A stretch of DNA of 64,000 nucleotides, from NCBI GenBank assembly GCA_016789265.1, contig JAEUQK010000010.1, forward strand, positions 62,001-126,000, given 5' to 3'. A model generated the notes under the pieces. That model was not told where the DNA came from. It worked only from the letters and a program-made list of their open reading frames with translations, and searched no databases. A program made the position numbers and the translations under genes. The stretch comes from Blastocatellia bacterium (GTDB taxonomy: Bacteria; Acidobacteriota; Blastocatellia; Pyrinomonadales; Pyrinomonadaceae). Numbering within the stretch: the first letter of the stretch is position 1; each line of letters opens with the position of its first letter. Shown piece after piece: positions 52,914 to 63,800 of the stretch.

Positions 52914-53774
52914 ATGCAGCGGATCGAGCTTACAGTTGAACCGAACGAGAACCGAAAACGACTCGAAGACCTGCTTTGCGACCGATTTCGTCTACTAAGC
53001 AAGATGTATCTCCGTGAAGTGGTGAGAACCGGTGCCTGCGAAGTTAACGGCCGTCACGAGAATATTGGACATCGGTTGCGTACCAATGATTTTATTGAGA
53101 TCACGCTAGATCTTTCGCGTGAGCATTCAATGCTGCCGCAGGATATTCACTTGGACATTGTCTTTGAGGATGATGAAATTGTCGTTTTGAATAAGCCGCC
53201 GGGGATGCTCGTACATCCATCGCACCGCGAGAAAAATGGAACACTGTTGAATGCGCTTGCTTTTCACTTGAACCGAGATCCGAATCAAAAAACGATAAGG
53301 CCGGGGTTGGTCCACCGTTTGGATAAGGATACATCGGGCCTGATCGTCGTCGCTAAGGATCAGCGTTCTCATCGCGTACTGTGTCGACAGTTTCAGCGCA
53401 AGACAGTGGAGAAACGTTATCGAGCGCTCGTTCATGGGATCGTCCTTCAGAACGAAGGGAAGATCGCGGGCGAAATCGGCCGTCATGCGGAATTAAAATT
53501 TTGGTCGCTCAAAGAAGGCGGCAAGGCGTCCGAGTCGAGATTTACCGTAATAAAGCGCTTCAAGAATAAGACTTTACTAGAACTGGAACCTGTGACCGGA
53601 CGAACTAACCAATTGAGAATACACTGTGCGTCGATCGGTCACCCGATCGTCGGCGACAAAGAACGCGGCGGTGGCGGCGACAAACGCCTTTGCCTGCACG
53701 CAGCGAGACTTGTTATTAGACATCCGAGCACTTCCGAATTCATGGAGTTCTCCTCGGACGCGGACTTCAGTTAG
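52914..53774 (+). CDS. RluA-family ribosomal large-subunit pseudouridine synthase
   Basis: This is 286 aa from ATG 52914 (MQRIELTV). A TTG-started frame 20 codons longer is less likely. An N-terminal S4 RNA-binding domain (RFRLLSKMYLREVVRTGACEVNG) precedes the catalytic domain with the signature HRLDKDTSGLIVVAK (catalytic Asp), then the later GRTNQLRIHCASIGHPIVGDK. It isomerises uridines in 23S rRNA. It overlaps the convergent amidohydrolase by 8 bases at the 3' ends. Confidence 0.93.
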   Translation: MQRIELTVEPNENRKRLEDLLCDRFRLLSKMYLREVVRTGACEVNGRHENIGHRLRTNDFIEITLDLSREHSMLPQDIHLDIVFEDDEIVVLNKPPGMLVHPSHREKNGTLLNALAFHLNRDPNQKTIRPGLVHRLDKDTSGLIVVAKDQRSHRVLCRQFQRKTVEKRYRALVHGIVLQNEGKIAGEIGRHAELKFWSLKEGGKASESRFTVIKRFKNKTLLELEPVTGRTNQLRIHCASIGHPIVGDKERGGGGDKRLCLHAARLVIRHPSTSEFMEFSSDADFS

Positions 53775-55359
53775 ATTTGCCGGTTCCTTTCAACGGTTCT
53801 CCCGACATCGTGCCTGTCATCCTCGATCCGTCAAATACCACTTGACCGTTTACGATCACATTCGAAAACCCTTCTGCATATTGATGGGGAGTTTCGTATG
53901 TGGCTTTATCGGTCACTTTCGCGTCGTCAAAGATCACGATGTCCGCAGCAAAACCTTCGCGGATCTGGCCGCGGTCACGTAAGTTGAACGTTTGGGCCGG
54001 CAGGGAGGTCATCTTCCTGATCGCATCCTCGAGCGTGATGATCTTCAGCTCTCGAACATAGCGGCCGAGAACGCGAGCATTGTTGCCGTAACCGCGCGGA
54101 TGCGGAACTCCCGAACCAAACTGCCTCACACCGCTATCGGACGCGATCATCGTAAACGGCTGCCGCATTATGTTCTGAACGTCAGGTTCGTCCATCTGAC
54201 GATAGACCATCTGTGCTCCGCCTTTCTGATACATGTCAAAGATCTGCTCCAATTGGTCGTCGAGTTTCTTTTTCCCTCGAACAATCCGGGATATTTCAGC
54301 AATGTTTCTGCCGTTAAATTCAGGGTTGGCACGGTAGCTTGCTACGTAGGCGAAGCTGAAATCTTTGAACTTCGCCTTTTTCAACCACTCTTTCATTTCG
54401 GTAATGATCCTCGCTTTCGTAGCCGGATCAGCAAGTCGCTTTTTGCCTTCTTCACGACCACCGGCGATCGCCCAGCTTGGCATTCGTGAATCGAGCGATG
54501 TAGAGGACGCAGTGTAGGCATATTGATCGACTGTGACCGTCAAACCGCGTCTCCTTGCATCTTCGACCAAACCGATCGTAGTCGCAGTCTGTCCCCAAAG
54601 CGCCCGCGACGCGATCTTAAAATGCGATATCTCGACTGGCATATTCGCTTGCTCGCCGATGTTGATGGCTTCTTTTATGGCGTCAACCACTTCGTTGCCT
54701 TCATTGCGGATGTGGCTAGCGTAAGTACCTCCGTAACGCGAAGCGACCTTCGCCAGCTCGATCACCTCATCGGTTTTCGCGAAGGTGCCTGGTACGTAGA
54801 TCAATCCAGTTGACAGTCCGACCGCTCCGTCTTTCATTCCCTGCTCTACAAGACCGTTCATTTTCTGCTGCTCTTCCGCCGTAGGGGCACGGTCATCCAG
54901 TCCCATGACCTTCGATCGAACGGAACCATGTGCGATCAGTGTTGCGAGATTGATCGCGAGCGGTTTTTCCTTAAATCGTCCAAGAAACTCCCCTACGTCA
55001 GTGACCGAACCCCCGCAGTTTCCGGTAACAAGTGAAGTCACACCCATGCGTATAAAATTCTCTGCCGTCGGATTACTAAAAATGTCCTCTGTATGTGCGT
55101 GGACATCGATGAACCCGGGAGCGACGATCTGACCGTTGGCATCGATTGTCTTTGCGGCGTTTCTCAGTTCGAAGCGGCTGATCTTGATGATCTTTCCATC
55201 TCGAACTCCTATCGAGCCGTGAAACCAAGGGTTTCCTGTGCCGTCAACTATGCGCGCATTGTTGATCACAAGGTCGAACCGTTCATCCGACTGTGCAAAT
55301 GCTGCATTGACGGCCGAAACAAAGATCGCAGCCAGGACAAGCAATGTTTTGACTTTCAT
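53767..55359 (-). CDS. Secreted N-acyl-D-amino-acid deacylase family amidohydrolase
   Basis: This 530-aa amidohydrolase has a signal peptide (LLVLAAIFVSAVNAAFAQ). The metal-binding HxH is in GFIDVHAHTEDIF. The later residues are HIRNEG and DSGVRQFGSG. Members of the D-aminoacylase/dihydroorotase-like group deacylate N-acyl-D-amino acids from peptidoglycan or peptides. The C-terminus (GFAADIVIFDDAKV) is the standard strand end. A lone gene; its 3' end overlaps the pseudouridine synthase. Confidence 0.93.
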   Translation of the reverse strand: MKVKTLLVLAAIFVSAVNAAFAQSDERFDLVINNARIVDGTGNPWFHGSIGVRDGKIIKISRFELRNAAKTIDANGQIVAPGFIDVHAHTEDIFSNPTAENFIRMGVTSLVTGNCGGSVTDVGEFLGRFKEKPLAINLATLIAHGSVRSKVMGLDDRAPTAEEQQKMNGLVEQGMKDGAVGLSTGLIYVPGTFAKTDEVIELAKVASRYGGTYASHIRNEGNEVVDAIKEAINIGEQANMPVEISHFKIASRALWGQTATTIGLVEDARRRGLTVTVDQYAYTASSTSLDSRMPSWAIAGGREEGKKRLADPATKARIITEMKEWLKKAKFKDFSFAYVASYRANPEFNGRNIAEISRIVRGKKKLDDQLEQIFDMYQKGGAQMVYRQMDEPDVQNIMRQPFTMIASDSGVRQFGSGVPHPRGYGNNARVLGRYVRELKIITLEDAIRKMTSLPAQTFNLRDRGQIREGFAADIVIFDDAKVTDKATYETPHQYAEGFSNVIVNGQVVFDGSRMTGTMSGEPLKGTGKSN

Positions 55360-55570
55360 AAAACTAAAATGCCGTCAAAAACGATCACTGTCAATCGGGT
55401 AGAAATTTATAGCGCCGAGGAAAACGAGAAAGATCGGCACGGCATCTGAACAAGCGTACGACTGATGCAGACCGAGACTAAAGTTCCGATACCTGTCCGG
55501 TGATGTGTACGGTTTGCGTTTAGCTAAAATGAACGGCTCGATATGTGAATTTCGGAAGTAATGGATATTT

Positions 55571-55936
55571 ATGAAACTGATCAGATCGGCATTGATCGGA
55601 GTAGGTGTCGCGGCAATAGCGAATTTGACTCTGTTTGGAAATAGCGGAGACCTTTCGCCACGGTTCAAAGACAATGAGTATTTGAACAACACAACAGGCG
55701 AGGAGCTGTATAGAGCGAACTGCGCCCGCTGCCACGGTGACAACGGAGAAGGCGGAAAAGGGCCAAACCTTACCACGGAAAATAAGAAGGCGAAATGGAA
55801 GGACTCCGACTCTAAAATAATCAGGCAAATTCAGAAGGGAGGTTTCTTCATGCCCTCGTTTCGAAAGAAGCTGACCGATGATGAGATCCGTTCGATCGCC
55901 GCCTACGTTCGCGAACTGCCGCCGGTGTCTAAGTGA
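55571..55936 (+). CDS. Class I c-type cytochrome, secreted
   Basis: This 121-aa protein has a signal peptide (LIRSALIGVGVAAIANLTL) and heme motif CARCH (Cys51, Cys54, His55), followed by GDNGEGGKGPN. The distal ligand is likely Met94 in FMPSFRKKLT. The ending DDEIRSIAAYVREL is typical of cbb3/cytochrome c5-like single-heme cytochromes. It carries electrons in the periplasm. Partner unknown; no oxidase is near. It overlaps the convergent gene by 8 bases. Confidence 0.93.
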   Translation: MKLIRSALIGVGVAAIANLTLFGNSGDLSPRFKDNEYLNNTTGEELYRANCARCHGDNGEGGKGPNLTTENKKAKWKDSDSKIIRQIQKGGFFMPSFRKKLTDDEIRSIAAYVRELPPVSK

Positions 55937-56768
55937 TCTTAATGTTTACAGTGATCTCGATATCATCAGCGGACGTGTTCTCGACCTCGATCGTGTAGTC
56001 GCCGCTCTTAGGCAGTCTGGCGAGGAAATTATTTATTCCCTCCGTCACATTCGCGTCCTCGATCAATCTTAGCGATGCCTGATCGTTGTCGGTCGAAACC
56101 GACAAACGCTGTCCAGCACGAGCGCCGACAATATAACGCACTGCTTCTCCTGCAGGTATCTTTACCTTAAAGGTCGACCCCGTTGTACCTTTTGCAAACG
56201 TTACTCGTTTCGTCGGTACCACTTCACGACGGGTCTCAGGGCCAGCTTTAACGAGCCTTCCCGCGGCGAGTCGGTATTTCGTAGTGACGATGAACTCCGG
56301 ACAACAAGATGCCCCGTTTTCTCCTGCATCGTTGCTTTCAACAAGAAGTAATCCGTTTTCGACGCGGGTCTCACGGAGTCCACCATAACCTCGGTCGCCA
56401 CCGGGAATTCGAACGAGCAATGTCGGCTTACCGGCTTTCAGCCCGAAAACAAAGCCTTCGGAAAAATTGCCTGTTCCGCCGGTGTTACAGACTGTTAGCA
56501 CAATGGCCTCGTCCTGTTTGTCTCCGTTGAGGTCGCCATAGGCGATATGCGTCACATTAAAAAAGAGGCGATCGACGTAGCCGTCTTCCTGTTTCTCGTA
56601 GGAATACTCTCCGTTCTTTACGGTGTAATTCTTTGGAGAATCCTCTACGCAATGAGCACTGAAGGTGAAATTCTTAAAATCAACGGAACGAATATTCGAC
56701 TGTCCTTCTGCGGTGTCGACCAAGATAAAGGGAAGTAACAAAACGCCGATCAAAGCCAATGATCTCAT
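55929..56768 (-). CDS. Secreted protein with PPC-like C-terminal domain
   Basis: This is 279 aa from ATG 56768. Open frame further upstream overlaps terC and is excluded. A signal peptide (SLALIGVLLLPFILVDTAEG) precedes a beta-rich domain (DLNGDKQDEAIVLTVCNTGGTGNF, a repeat-like strand-loop). The C-terminal ~90 residues end in NFLARLPKSGDYTIEVENTS, the bacterial pre-peptidase (PPC) pattern. The ribosome site GGAGGGCTAAGC lies within the end of terC, so they form an operon. Function unknown. Confidence 0.8.
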   Translation of the reverse strand: MRSLALIGVLLLPFILVDTAEGQSNIRSVDFKNFTFSAHCVEDSPKNYTVKNGEYSYEKQEDGYVDRLFFNVTHIAYGDLNGDKQDEAIVLTVCNTGGTGNFSEGFVFGLKAGKPTLLVRIPGGDRGYGGLRETRVENGLLLVESNDAGENGASCCPEFIVTTKYRLAAGRLVKAGPETRREVVPTKRVTFAKGTTGSTFKVKIPAGEAVRYIVGARAGQRLSVSTDNDQASLRLIEDANVTEGINNFLARLPKSGDYTIEVENTSADDIEITVNIKIT

Positions 56769-56770
56769 GC

Positions 56771-57538
56771 TTAGCCCTCCATTGCCTTTGCCTCGTCGGC
56801 ATCTGAGAACGGATTGTGAAGGTGTACCGGTTCGGCTTTCCTGCGAAGCCGCATGTTCAGAAATTCGACCAGGACCGAAAACGCCATTGCGAAGTAGATG
56901 TAGCCCTTGGGAATATGTTGATGCAGGCCCTCTGCGATCAGCGTTACGCCGATCAAAAGCAAGAAGGCGAGCGCGAGCATCTTTATCGTAGGGTGACGCT
57001 GTACAAAGGCTCCGATCGAGCCCGCAAAAAGCATCATCGCAATAATTGAGATAACGACCGCGGCGATCATGATCCAAATGTTGTTCACCATTCCAACGGC
57101 CGTAATTACCGAATCAAGAGAGAAGACGATGTCCAGAAGAGTGATCTGAATGATTACGCTTGCGAAACCCGAATAGACCTTCTTTGACGATGCGCCTTCG
57201 GTACCTTCGAGAGAACCGTGGATCTCGTGCGTACTCTTTGCGATCAGGAATAGCCCGCCTATCAGCAGAATGAGATCCCGGCCTGATACCGATTGTTCGA
57301 ATACTGTAAATAGCGGATCTACCAAGGTCATCACCCAAGACAACGAGAGCAGGAGCAAAACCCTCATGATCAATGCGAGCGAAAGCCCAATGAATCGGGC
57401 CCGTGGCTGCTGTTCCTGAGGCAACTTACCCGACAAGATAGAGATGAAGATCACGTTGTCGATCCCGAGTACGAGTTCCAGGACCGTGAGCGTTGCAAAT
57501 GCGATCCAAAGCTGTGGGTCAGCGAGCCATTCCATCAA
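56771..57538 (-). CDS. TerC-family integral membrane protein
   Basis: This 255-aa protein has seven membrane segments. TerC motifs GIDNVIFISIL near the start and DIVFSLDSVITAVGM in the middle carry conserved acidic residues in membrane helices. The protein is implicated in metal ion handling (Mn export) in related bacteria. Co-transcribed with the secreted gene downstream. The start may be the second Met. Confidence 0.92.
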   Translation of the reverse strand: MMEWLADPQLWIAFATLTVLELVLGIDNVIFISILSGKLPQEQQPRARFIGLSLALIMRVLLLLSLSWVMTLVDPLFTVFEQSVSGRDLILLIGGLFLIAKSTHEIHGSLEGTEGASSKKVYSGFASVIIQITLLDIVFSLDSVITAVGMVNNIWIMIAAVVISIIAMMLFAGSIGAFVQRHPTIKMLALAFLLLIGVTLIAEGLHQHIPKGYIYFAMAFSVLVEFLNMRLRRKAEPVHLHNPFSDADEAKAMEG

Positions 57539-57636
57539 TTGTTCTCCTGATTAGCGATCAAGGTTGGTCGAATTCTAACATGAACCGATCCGGGTAAAAA
57601 AAAAGGAAACAGCGAGAAGAGTCAAACGAGTTGCAC

Positions 57637-58155
57637 TCACTCTTTGGGGTATTTACACGGCTTCTTTGTGGCCTGGTCGGCGAGGCTTCGAGCTATCTCG
57701 TTCTGTTTGGCAATTGGTTCGACAACGTCCGTTACGCAAGCGCCTGTGCGGGATATTTTCGAGATCACGAGCATTGATGTTGTTTTGTTGATGTCTTCGG
57801 GATCTTTGTTCGCTGTCAGTCTTACGATAAGTGCCACCGGGGTATTACCTTTCATTCTCCACTCGGCTTTTTGTCCCACGTAATTGAAGGCTCCCGTTAT
57901 GTTCCAAAAGGCCAGGGGGAATTTCTTTTTTGATGGAGAAACTACGTCGATCGACTGCCGGAGGTCGCCCTCAAGCAAACGAAGCTTGAATCCGCCAATG
58001 CCCGGGCATTCGCCCTCATATTCACCGCCCTCGTCAGGGTTTGACCTTAATTGTTTGCACGCCTTCTCGGAAAGGCTGGTGTAAACGCTGGAGTTTTGAG
58101 CGTTTGCGCAAAATACGCAGATGAAAAGGACGGCTGCAAGTGAAATTGTTTTCAT
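57637..58155 (-). CDS. Secreted protein, intact paralog of the frameshifted upstream gene
   Basis: This 172-aa protein has a signal peptide (LAAVLFICVFCANAQ). The mature part has SVYTSLSEKACKQL, ECPGIGGFKLRL, KAEWRMKGNTPVALIVRLT and a conserved CVTDVVEPIAKQNEIAR. The same blocks occur in order in the upstream frameshifted gene. Four cysteines could form disulfides. No known family is recognised. Possibly inhibitory or stress-related. Confidence 0.75.
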   Translation of the reverse strand: MKTISLAAVLFICVFCANAQNSSVYTSLSEKACKQLRSNPDEGGEYEGECPGIGGFKLRLLEGDLRQSIDVVSPSKKKFPLAFWNITGAFNYVGQKAEWRMKGNTPVALIVRLTANKDPEDINKTTSMLVISKISRTGACVTDVVEPIAKQNEIARSLADQATKKPCKYPKE

Positions 58156-58221
58156 TACCTCACTATCCTAGACTCTTTTTGATTTGAAAGTAATGTGAGA
58201 TCGGTCAATTTCCTCGGCTCA

Positions 58222-58862
58222 TTACTCCCGTTTGAGTTCCATGCATTTACGCCCTTTGTTATCGGCGAATTCCCGGGCCTTCACATTCTGGTCCGCCGAC
58301 GCCGGGACAAGGTCGGTTACACAGGCTTCTCCCGCTAGCCGAACAACGGCCAGGAAAGACTCAGTCTTGTTAGGATCTTCGGGGTCCGAGAACTTTGTCA
58401 GTCGGACTATCATTGCCTGAGGCTTTGCTGATTCGCCTTTTCCATCCATTCGCCATTCCACTTTGTTACCCAAAACAAGATCTGAAACCGTGTTGAGAAC
58501 CAAACGGAATGAAAGCAAGGTTTCTTTTCCCTGCGGATCAATGACTGAAAGGACCTGCGAGTGATCGCTCGCCGAGAAGATCAGTTTATATCCCGCGATG
58601 CCCGGACACTCGGGCTCATATATCGCGCCGCTGTCTGGTCCAGGTTCTCGTTCCTTAAAACCTTTTCCGAAATGTCGGTATAAATGCTGTCAGCCGCCAG
58701 ATTAACTGAAATCGCTTCCGGTGTAGGTTTGGCCCGACTTGGGGCAACGATGGGAGAAGGAATTGAATTACCCTGATAAGAAGTTGGCTTATTTACACTT
58801 AGCTGGTTCGAGCACGAACTGAGTAAAAGCGGAGCGTACAAGGCAAGGAACACAGAGCGCAT
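58222..58862 (-). pseudogene. Frameshifted secreted-protein gene (paralog of 57637-58155)
   Basis: Two overlapping frames together make one 213-aa protein. The first frame gives a lipoprotein-like leader (LALYAPLLLSSCSNQ) and SIYTDISEKV. The second frame resumes with GAIYEPECPGIAGYKL, EWRMDGKGESAKPQAMIVRLT and ACVTDLVPASADQN, matching the intact paralog in order. A one-base loss in the A run at 58663-58666 (GGAAAAGG on the minus strand) is the simplest cause; restoring one A gives an open frame. The lesion is either a real mutation or an assembly error. It is 15 bases from the stop of pyrC. Confidence 0.75.
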
Positions 58863-58877
58863 CGGGGATCGTCCGAA

Positions 58878-60161
58878 TTAGATCTTGTAAACAACGCGCC
58901 CGCAAACCATTGTCGCGACAACACGGCCGTTAAAGTTCCGGCCGTCGAAGGGCGAATTTCGAGATTTGGACCGCGAATCTGCGTTACTATATGTCCACTT
59001 CATTTCCGGGTCAATTATCGTTACGTCAGCGATCGACCCGGGTTTGAGTGAACCGCGTTTCTCGAGATGGAAGATCCTCGCCGGGTTTGCCGAACACATT
59101 TCAACTAGCCTTTCGAGACTAATGATGCCTTTGTGAACGAGTTCGGTAAGAGCAAGGCCGACCCCGGTCTCAAGTCCCGTGATACCGAACGGTGCACGGT
59201 CGTATTCGAGCGCTTTTTCGTCCGCATGATGGGGGGCGTGATCGGTCGCGATCGCATCTATCGTTCCGTCTTTTATCCCTTCGATTATCGCCTCAAGATG
59301 TTCTTCGCTGCGGAGCGGCGGAGCCATTTTTGTATTCGTATCGTAACCCTCAACGGCTTTGTCTGTAAGTGTGAAATGGTGAGGCGTGACCTCGCAGGTG
59401 ACGTTGATACCCTCGTTCTTTGCACGACGGATCGCTTCGATCGCCCCCTTTGTGGAAACGTGAGCAATGTGAATGTGAGCGCCCGTTTCCTTAGCAAGGA
59501 TGATGTCTCGGACCGCGTCCAGGTCTTCTGCCAGCGCCGGCATTCCTTTCAACCCAAGCAGCAGCGACATCTTTCCCTCGTGCATAACACCGCCTGACGA
59601 AAGCGATTTATCCTCGCAATGGTCTATAACGGGCAGGTCAAAATCGCGGGCATATTGCATCGCCCGACGCATTATTCCCGCGTTCGGCACAGGCCGGCCA
59701 TCATCGGAAACTGCAACGGCACCGGCGGCTTTCATCTCACCCATTTCCGCTAACTCGCTCCCGTCCGACGATTTCGTGATCGCCCCGATAGGAAAGACTT
59801 TTGCCAAGCCGGCCCGTTCGGCCTGTTCGATCATGTAGCGCGTGATCGCGGCGTTGTCATTGACCGGGTTCGTATTCGGCATTGGGCAGACACTTGTCCA
59901 GCCGCCGGCGACCGCAGCCGCACATCCCGTCGCTATTGTCTCCTTATGTTCCTGACCCGGTTCGCGCAGGTGAACATGCAGATCAATGAATCCAGGCGCG
60001 ACGAGCAGCCCGCTTGCGTCAAACACTTCGCAACCCTCCGGATGCGGTTCACCGTGCCGCAGCCAAGCCGTTACCTCGCCGTTCTCGATCAATACACTCA
60101 TTCCGGTATTTTCCGGCGCACCAGGGTCGATCAAATGTCCGTTCTTTATCAGTAGTCTCAT
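58878..60161 (-). CDS. pyrC: Dihydroorotase (pyrimidine biosynthesis)
   Basis: This 427-aa type I dihydroorotase closes carbamoyl-aspartate to dihydroorotate. The metal-binding HxH is in [43 protein letters not shown] and ATDHAPHH supply the other ligands and Asp. The C-terminal domain carries [15 protein letters not shown]. It starts the minus-strand group of terC and the two small secreted genes but need not be in their operon. Neighbouring aspartate carbamoyltransferase is absent. Confidence 0.96.
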   Translation of the reverse strand: MRLLIKNGHLIDPGAPENTGMSVLIENGEVTAWLRHGEPHPEGCEVFDASGLLVAPGFIDLHVHLREPGQEHKETIATGCAAAVAGGWTSVCPMPNTNPVNDNAAITRYMIEQAERAGLAKVFPIGAITKSSDGSELAEMGEMKAAGAVAVSDDGRPVPNAGIMRRAMQYARDFDLPVIDHCEDKSLSSGGVMHEGKMSLLLGLKGMPALAEDLDAVRDIILAKETGAHIHIAHVSTKGAIEAIRRAKNEGINVTCEVTPHHFTLTDKAVEGYDTNTKMAPPLRSEEHLEAIIEGIKDGTIDAIATDHAPHHADEKALEYDRAPFGITGLETGVGLALTELVHKGIISLERLVEMCSANPARIFHLEKRGSLKPGSIADVTIIDPEMKWTYSNADSRSKSRNSPFDGRNFNGRVVATMVCGRVVYKI

Positions 60162-60822
60162 CGTTCATCGATGATTCTAATATAGAGCGTTAGATTTTGG
60201 GGAATACGAAAGCCTTTTTGAGGAATATTCCTAAAATGGGAACCGTATGAGCCACATCATCGTATGGATCTGTTATCGGTCGGAGCTTATCGAAATGACC
60301 AGAAGTGAAAAATGGTCAGGATGCAAGGCAACCAAAGTTTGACTTTGCGCTTCATACCCTCCAATGCTTGGGGTATAAGTGTGTTTTATTGCCGGCAGAT
60401 TTTGGGAAAATGAAATTTATGGATGTTGAATCCAAAAATCTCAATTTTCTTTCAAGGGAATACGCGTTAATGAAAGAGCCGATCGAAATGAATATCTCAA
60501 ATGCTCATATTTACGGGCTTTCTGAATATTTTTTAGTTTTGGCTTTTTATTTGCGTAGCAAAACCCACAAAGGCTGATGTCCAGCTTTTTTGATCTCTTC
60601 TGGTGGACGAGATCGATTTTATAGGTCATTTCAAGGGTGAAAGACCGCTATACACTTAAAGCCACCGAAGAGCGGGCGTCTATCTGGTAAATATTCCGCC
60701 TGCAAATCGATGGCCTTAAGCTGAAATGAGACTGGTTAAGACTCATCGCCAAAATGCAACGCATCTTGGCGCCAGAAGTATAGCATCTTTCGATTCCTTT
60801 GTAATTCATTAAGGAGTTGAAA
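60162..60822. other. Leader region of the TonB-dependent receptor
   Basis: About 660 bases, A/T rich after 60400. It holds a small hairpin with ATACCC/GGGTAT (60354-60376), a weak terminator (60569-60591) and a 90-codon frame (60305-60577) with no good ribosome site, which I do not accept as a gene. The final AAGGAG is the ribosome site of the receptor. Confidence 0.5.
60569..60591 (+). terminator. Weak terminator-like hairpin in leader
   Basis: AAAGGCTG pairs with CAGCTTTT (one G-U) over a 5-base loop and is followed by a T6 run. It lies ~230 bases upstream of the receptor start, so it might end a short leader transcript. Confidence 0.4.
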
Positions 60823-63800
60823 ATGAGAAGAGTACTTCTTACCTTCATTGCGTTTTTATTCGTCTTTACGACGGTCGCGATGGCGCAGGAACCCTTCGGT
60901 TCACTTGCTGGTTCTATCAAGGACCAACAAGGTGCCGTAGTTCAAAACGCCACCGTGACCGTGCGTAATCTAGCAACGAACGCAACCAAAACGGCCGTCA
61001 CAAATCAAGATGGCCAGTATCGCGTTCTTCAACTGCAGCCGGGCTTTTATGAAGTTAAGGCGGCAGCGGCTAATTTCAAACAATCAGTCATTGAAAGCAT
61101 CCAGGTGCAGGTCGGACAGGTCGCATCTGGAGATATCGCTCTTGAGGTCGGCGGGGCAACAGAAACCGTGACCGTTACCTCAGGCGGCGAAGCTCAGATC
61201 GAGCGAACTGACAACACTGTTTCCGGCGTCGTCGGCACACGTCAGATCGAAAATCTTCCGCTTAACGGCAGAAATTTCCTCGATCTGGCACAGCTTCAGC
61301 CCGGAACCGAAAAGGTTGACGGCGGTTCATTCGACCCGACAAAGGCAAACTTTACCGGTGTTTCGATCGGCGGACAGGCCGGACGTTCGACACAGATCAC
61401 CGTTGATGGCGGTTCTGTAGTAGACAACGTAGTCGGCACGACGGTCCAAAACTTCTCGCAAGAGATCGTTCAGGAATTCCAGATCGGACTTTCGAACTTC
61501 AGCCTTTCGACCGGTGCTTCGGCGAGCGGTTCGGTAAACGTCGTTTCCCGATCGGGTTCAAATGAGTTCAAGGGAAATGCATTTATCTATGCTCGCGATG
61601 ATAAATTTGCGGCATTTCCGAGTCTGAGTCGACTTGACGCGGCTCACGGCTTGCCCGCAGCGGCCCAGGCGACTCGTATTCCGTTCGACCGCCAGCAGTT
61701 TGGCGGAACACTCGGCGGCCCGATCATCAAGGACAAGCTGTTCTTTTTCGGCAGCTACGAGCGGAATAACCAAGATGGCTCGTCCCTCTACAATCCGCTT
61801 CGAGCACCCGGATTTGCCGGCTTTTCTCCAAACCCGTTTGACGAGACTTTGTTTACGGTCAAGACCGACTGGGTGATCAACGACAAGGCCTCGTCGTTCT
61901 TCCGTTATTCGTTCAACGACAACGAGGCACGCGGGCCGTTCCCACCGGGATCGGGAATCCTACCGCGAACAAGCGCGAGCGGTATCTTCCAGTCTAACGA
62001 CCAGATCGTAACTAACCGTGCGCATAACTTTGTGGGCGGCCTGACTTACGCTTTTGGTTCGAATATCAGCAACAATCTCGTTGTTAATTACAGCGACTTT
62101 GTTAATGCTATCGATCCGGCGACTGTCGGCGTTCCTGAGATCCGTTTGAATCCGGAGCAGGATTGGCGATCGGGTACGAACGCGGTTGCCCCACAGGATA
62201 CGCCTCAGAAGCGTTTTCAGCTTCGTGACGACGTAACCTGGGTAAAAGGTAATCACACCTTTAACTTTGGTGCGAACTACGAACGCACGTCGATCGGCGG
62301 AACGTTTACATTCGCAAATCCTACTCGGATTCGATTGTTCGCGACAGATGCGGCAGGTAATACGCTGCCGTTGAATACGGAAGCTGATTTCCTGAATCTT
62401 TACGTCCGAGATTTCTCGTTCGGTATAGGTGATGCGAATCTGCCGTTCAACCATGATGGCAACACCATAAACAACCGCATTTCGTTCTATGGCGGTGATG
62501 CATGGCGTATCCGTCCAAACTTCACGATCAACTACGGTATCGCTTATCGTTGGGATTCCAATCTGTGGAACCACGATCTTGCGCGTCCGCAGATCATCGC
62601 TCCGTTATTCGAGAAGGGAACGGCTCCGTCGGGTCGCGACAACAATAACTGGGCACCTCGCGTGGGATTCGCCTGGGATCCGTTCAGCGACGGCAAGACT
62701 GTCGTTCGCGGCGGTTTCGGCCTTTACTATGACAACACGATCGATAACCTAAGGTTGTTCGAGCGTGCTGACCTCGGGCCGGTCGGCGCTGAGCAGTTCC
62801 TCGTTGGAACGGCGGTCGTCAGCCCACTGCTTAACCCTTATGGCGGCGATGGACAGTTCAGCCGCGGACAGATCACGCTTGCACAGGCTTTGGCTTTGGC
62901 TCCTGCTTTGCGGTCTGATCTCGAATCGCGTCTGACAGGCTGCACGCTGACCGCACTTGAGTGCACGGGCTCGGTTTCAGGACCGATCTTCTCGAGCAAT
63001 TTCCAGGTGCCTTACTCGCTGCAGTACTCGATCGGCGTTCAGCGGGAACTTCCGTGGAACCTGATCGCACAGGTCGACTATAACTACCGCAAAGGCTTGA
63101 ATGAGGTCAATATTTTTGACATCAATCAGGCTGATTCGGTAAATGGGCCGAGGATCGCGGCTTTCCCGCATCCGATCCCGTATGCTGATTCATCAGCATA
63201 TTCGACATACAATGGCCTGCTTGCCCGAGTTGATCGCCGCTTTAAGAACGGCCTCCAATTCACGGCCAGCTATGCATTATCGAGCTTTAAGGCGTTCAGC
63301 AATGATTCGCTTGGACTCGGTGGCGCACCGACTGACCTGAACAATCTGCGTGCAGATTTCGGCCCTGCCGGACTCGATCGCAAACACAGGTTCGTGTTCA
63401 GTGCTGTTTACGATACGCCTTGGTTCAGGAACGACAGTTCGTGGGTCAAGAAGAACCTGCTCGGCAATTGGACGATGTCGTTGATCTCGACCTCGTTCAG
63501 CGGAACACCGCAGAGCGTGTTCCTGCCGGACTTCGTAGATCTCAGCGGAACGGGTACGTTTGCTACCGATCTGCCGGGAACGACCGCGGGAGCCATCGGC
63601 CGGAGCATCACCAAGGTCGAAGACCTAAATGCTCTCATCCGTGCTTACAACAGCAGCCTGACACCGGGCCAGGTCGATCCGTATGGAACGCCGATGGTGA
63701 GGCTTGCTGAACTTCCGTTGGATACTCAGCTTGGCAGCGATTCTGTGATCTCACAGGATTTCCGTTTGACCAAGACGCTTAATTTCAACGAGAAGTTCCG

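Noticed and set aside
60305..60577. 90-codon plus-strand frame before the TonB-dependent receptor
   Set aside because: GTG start with no ribosome site, no recognisable domain, in A/T-rich sequence where long frames occur by chance. The hairpin at its end is the only supporting hint.
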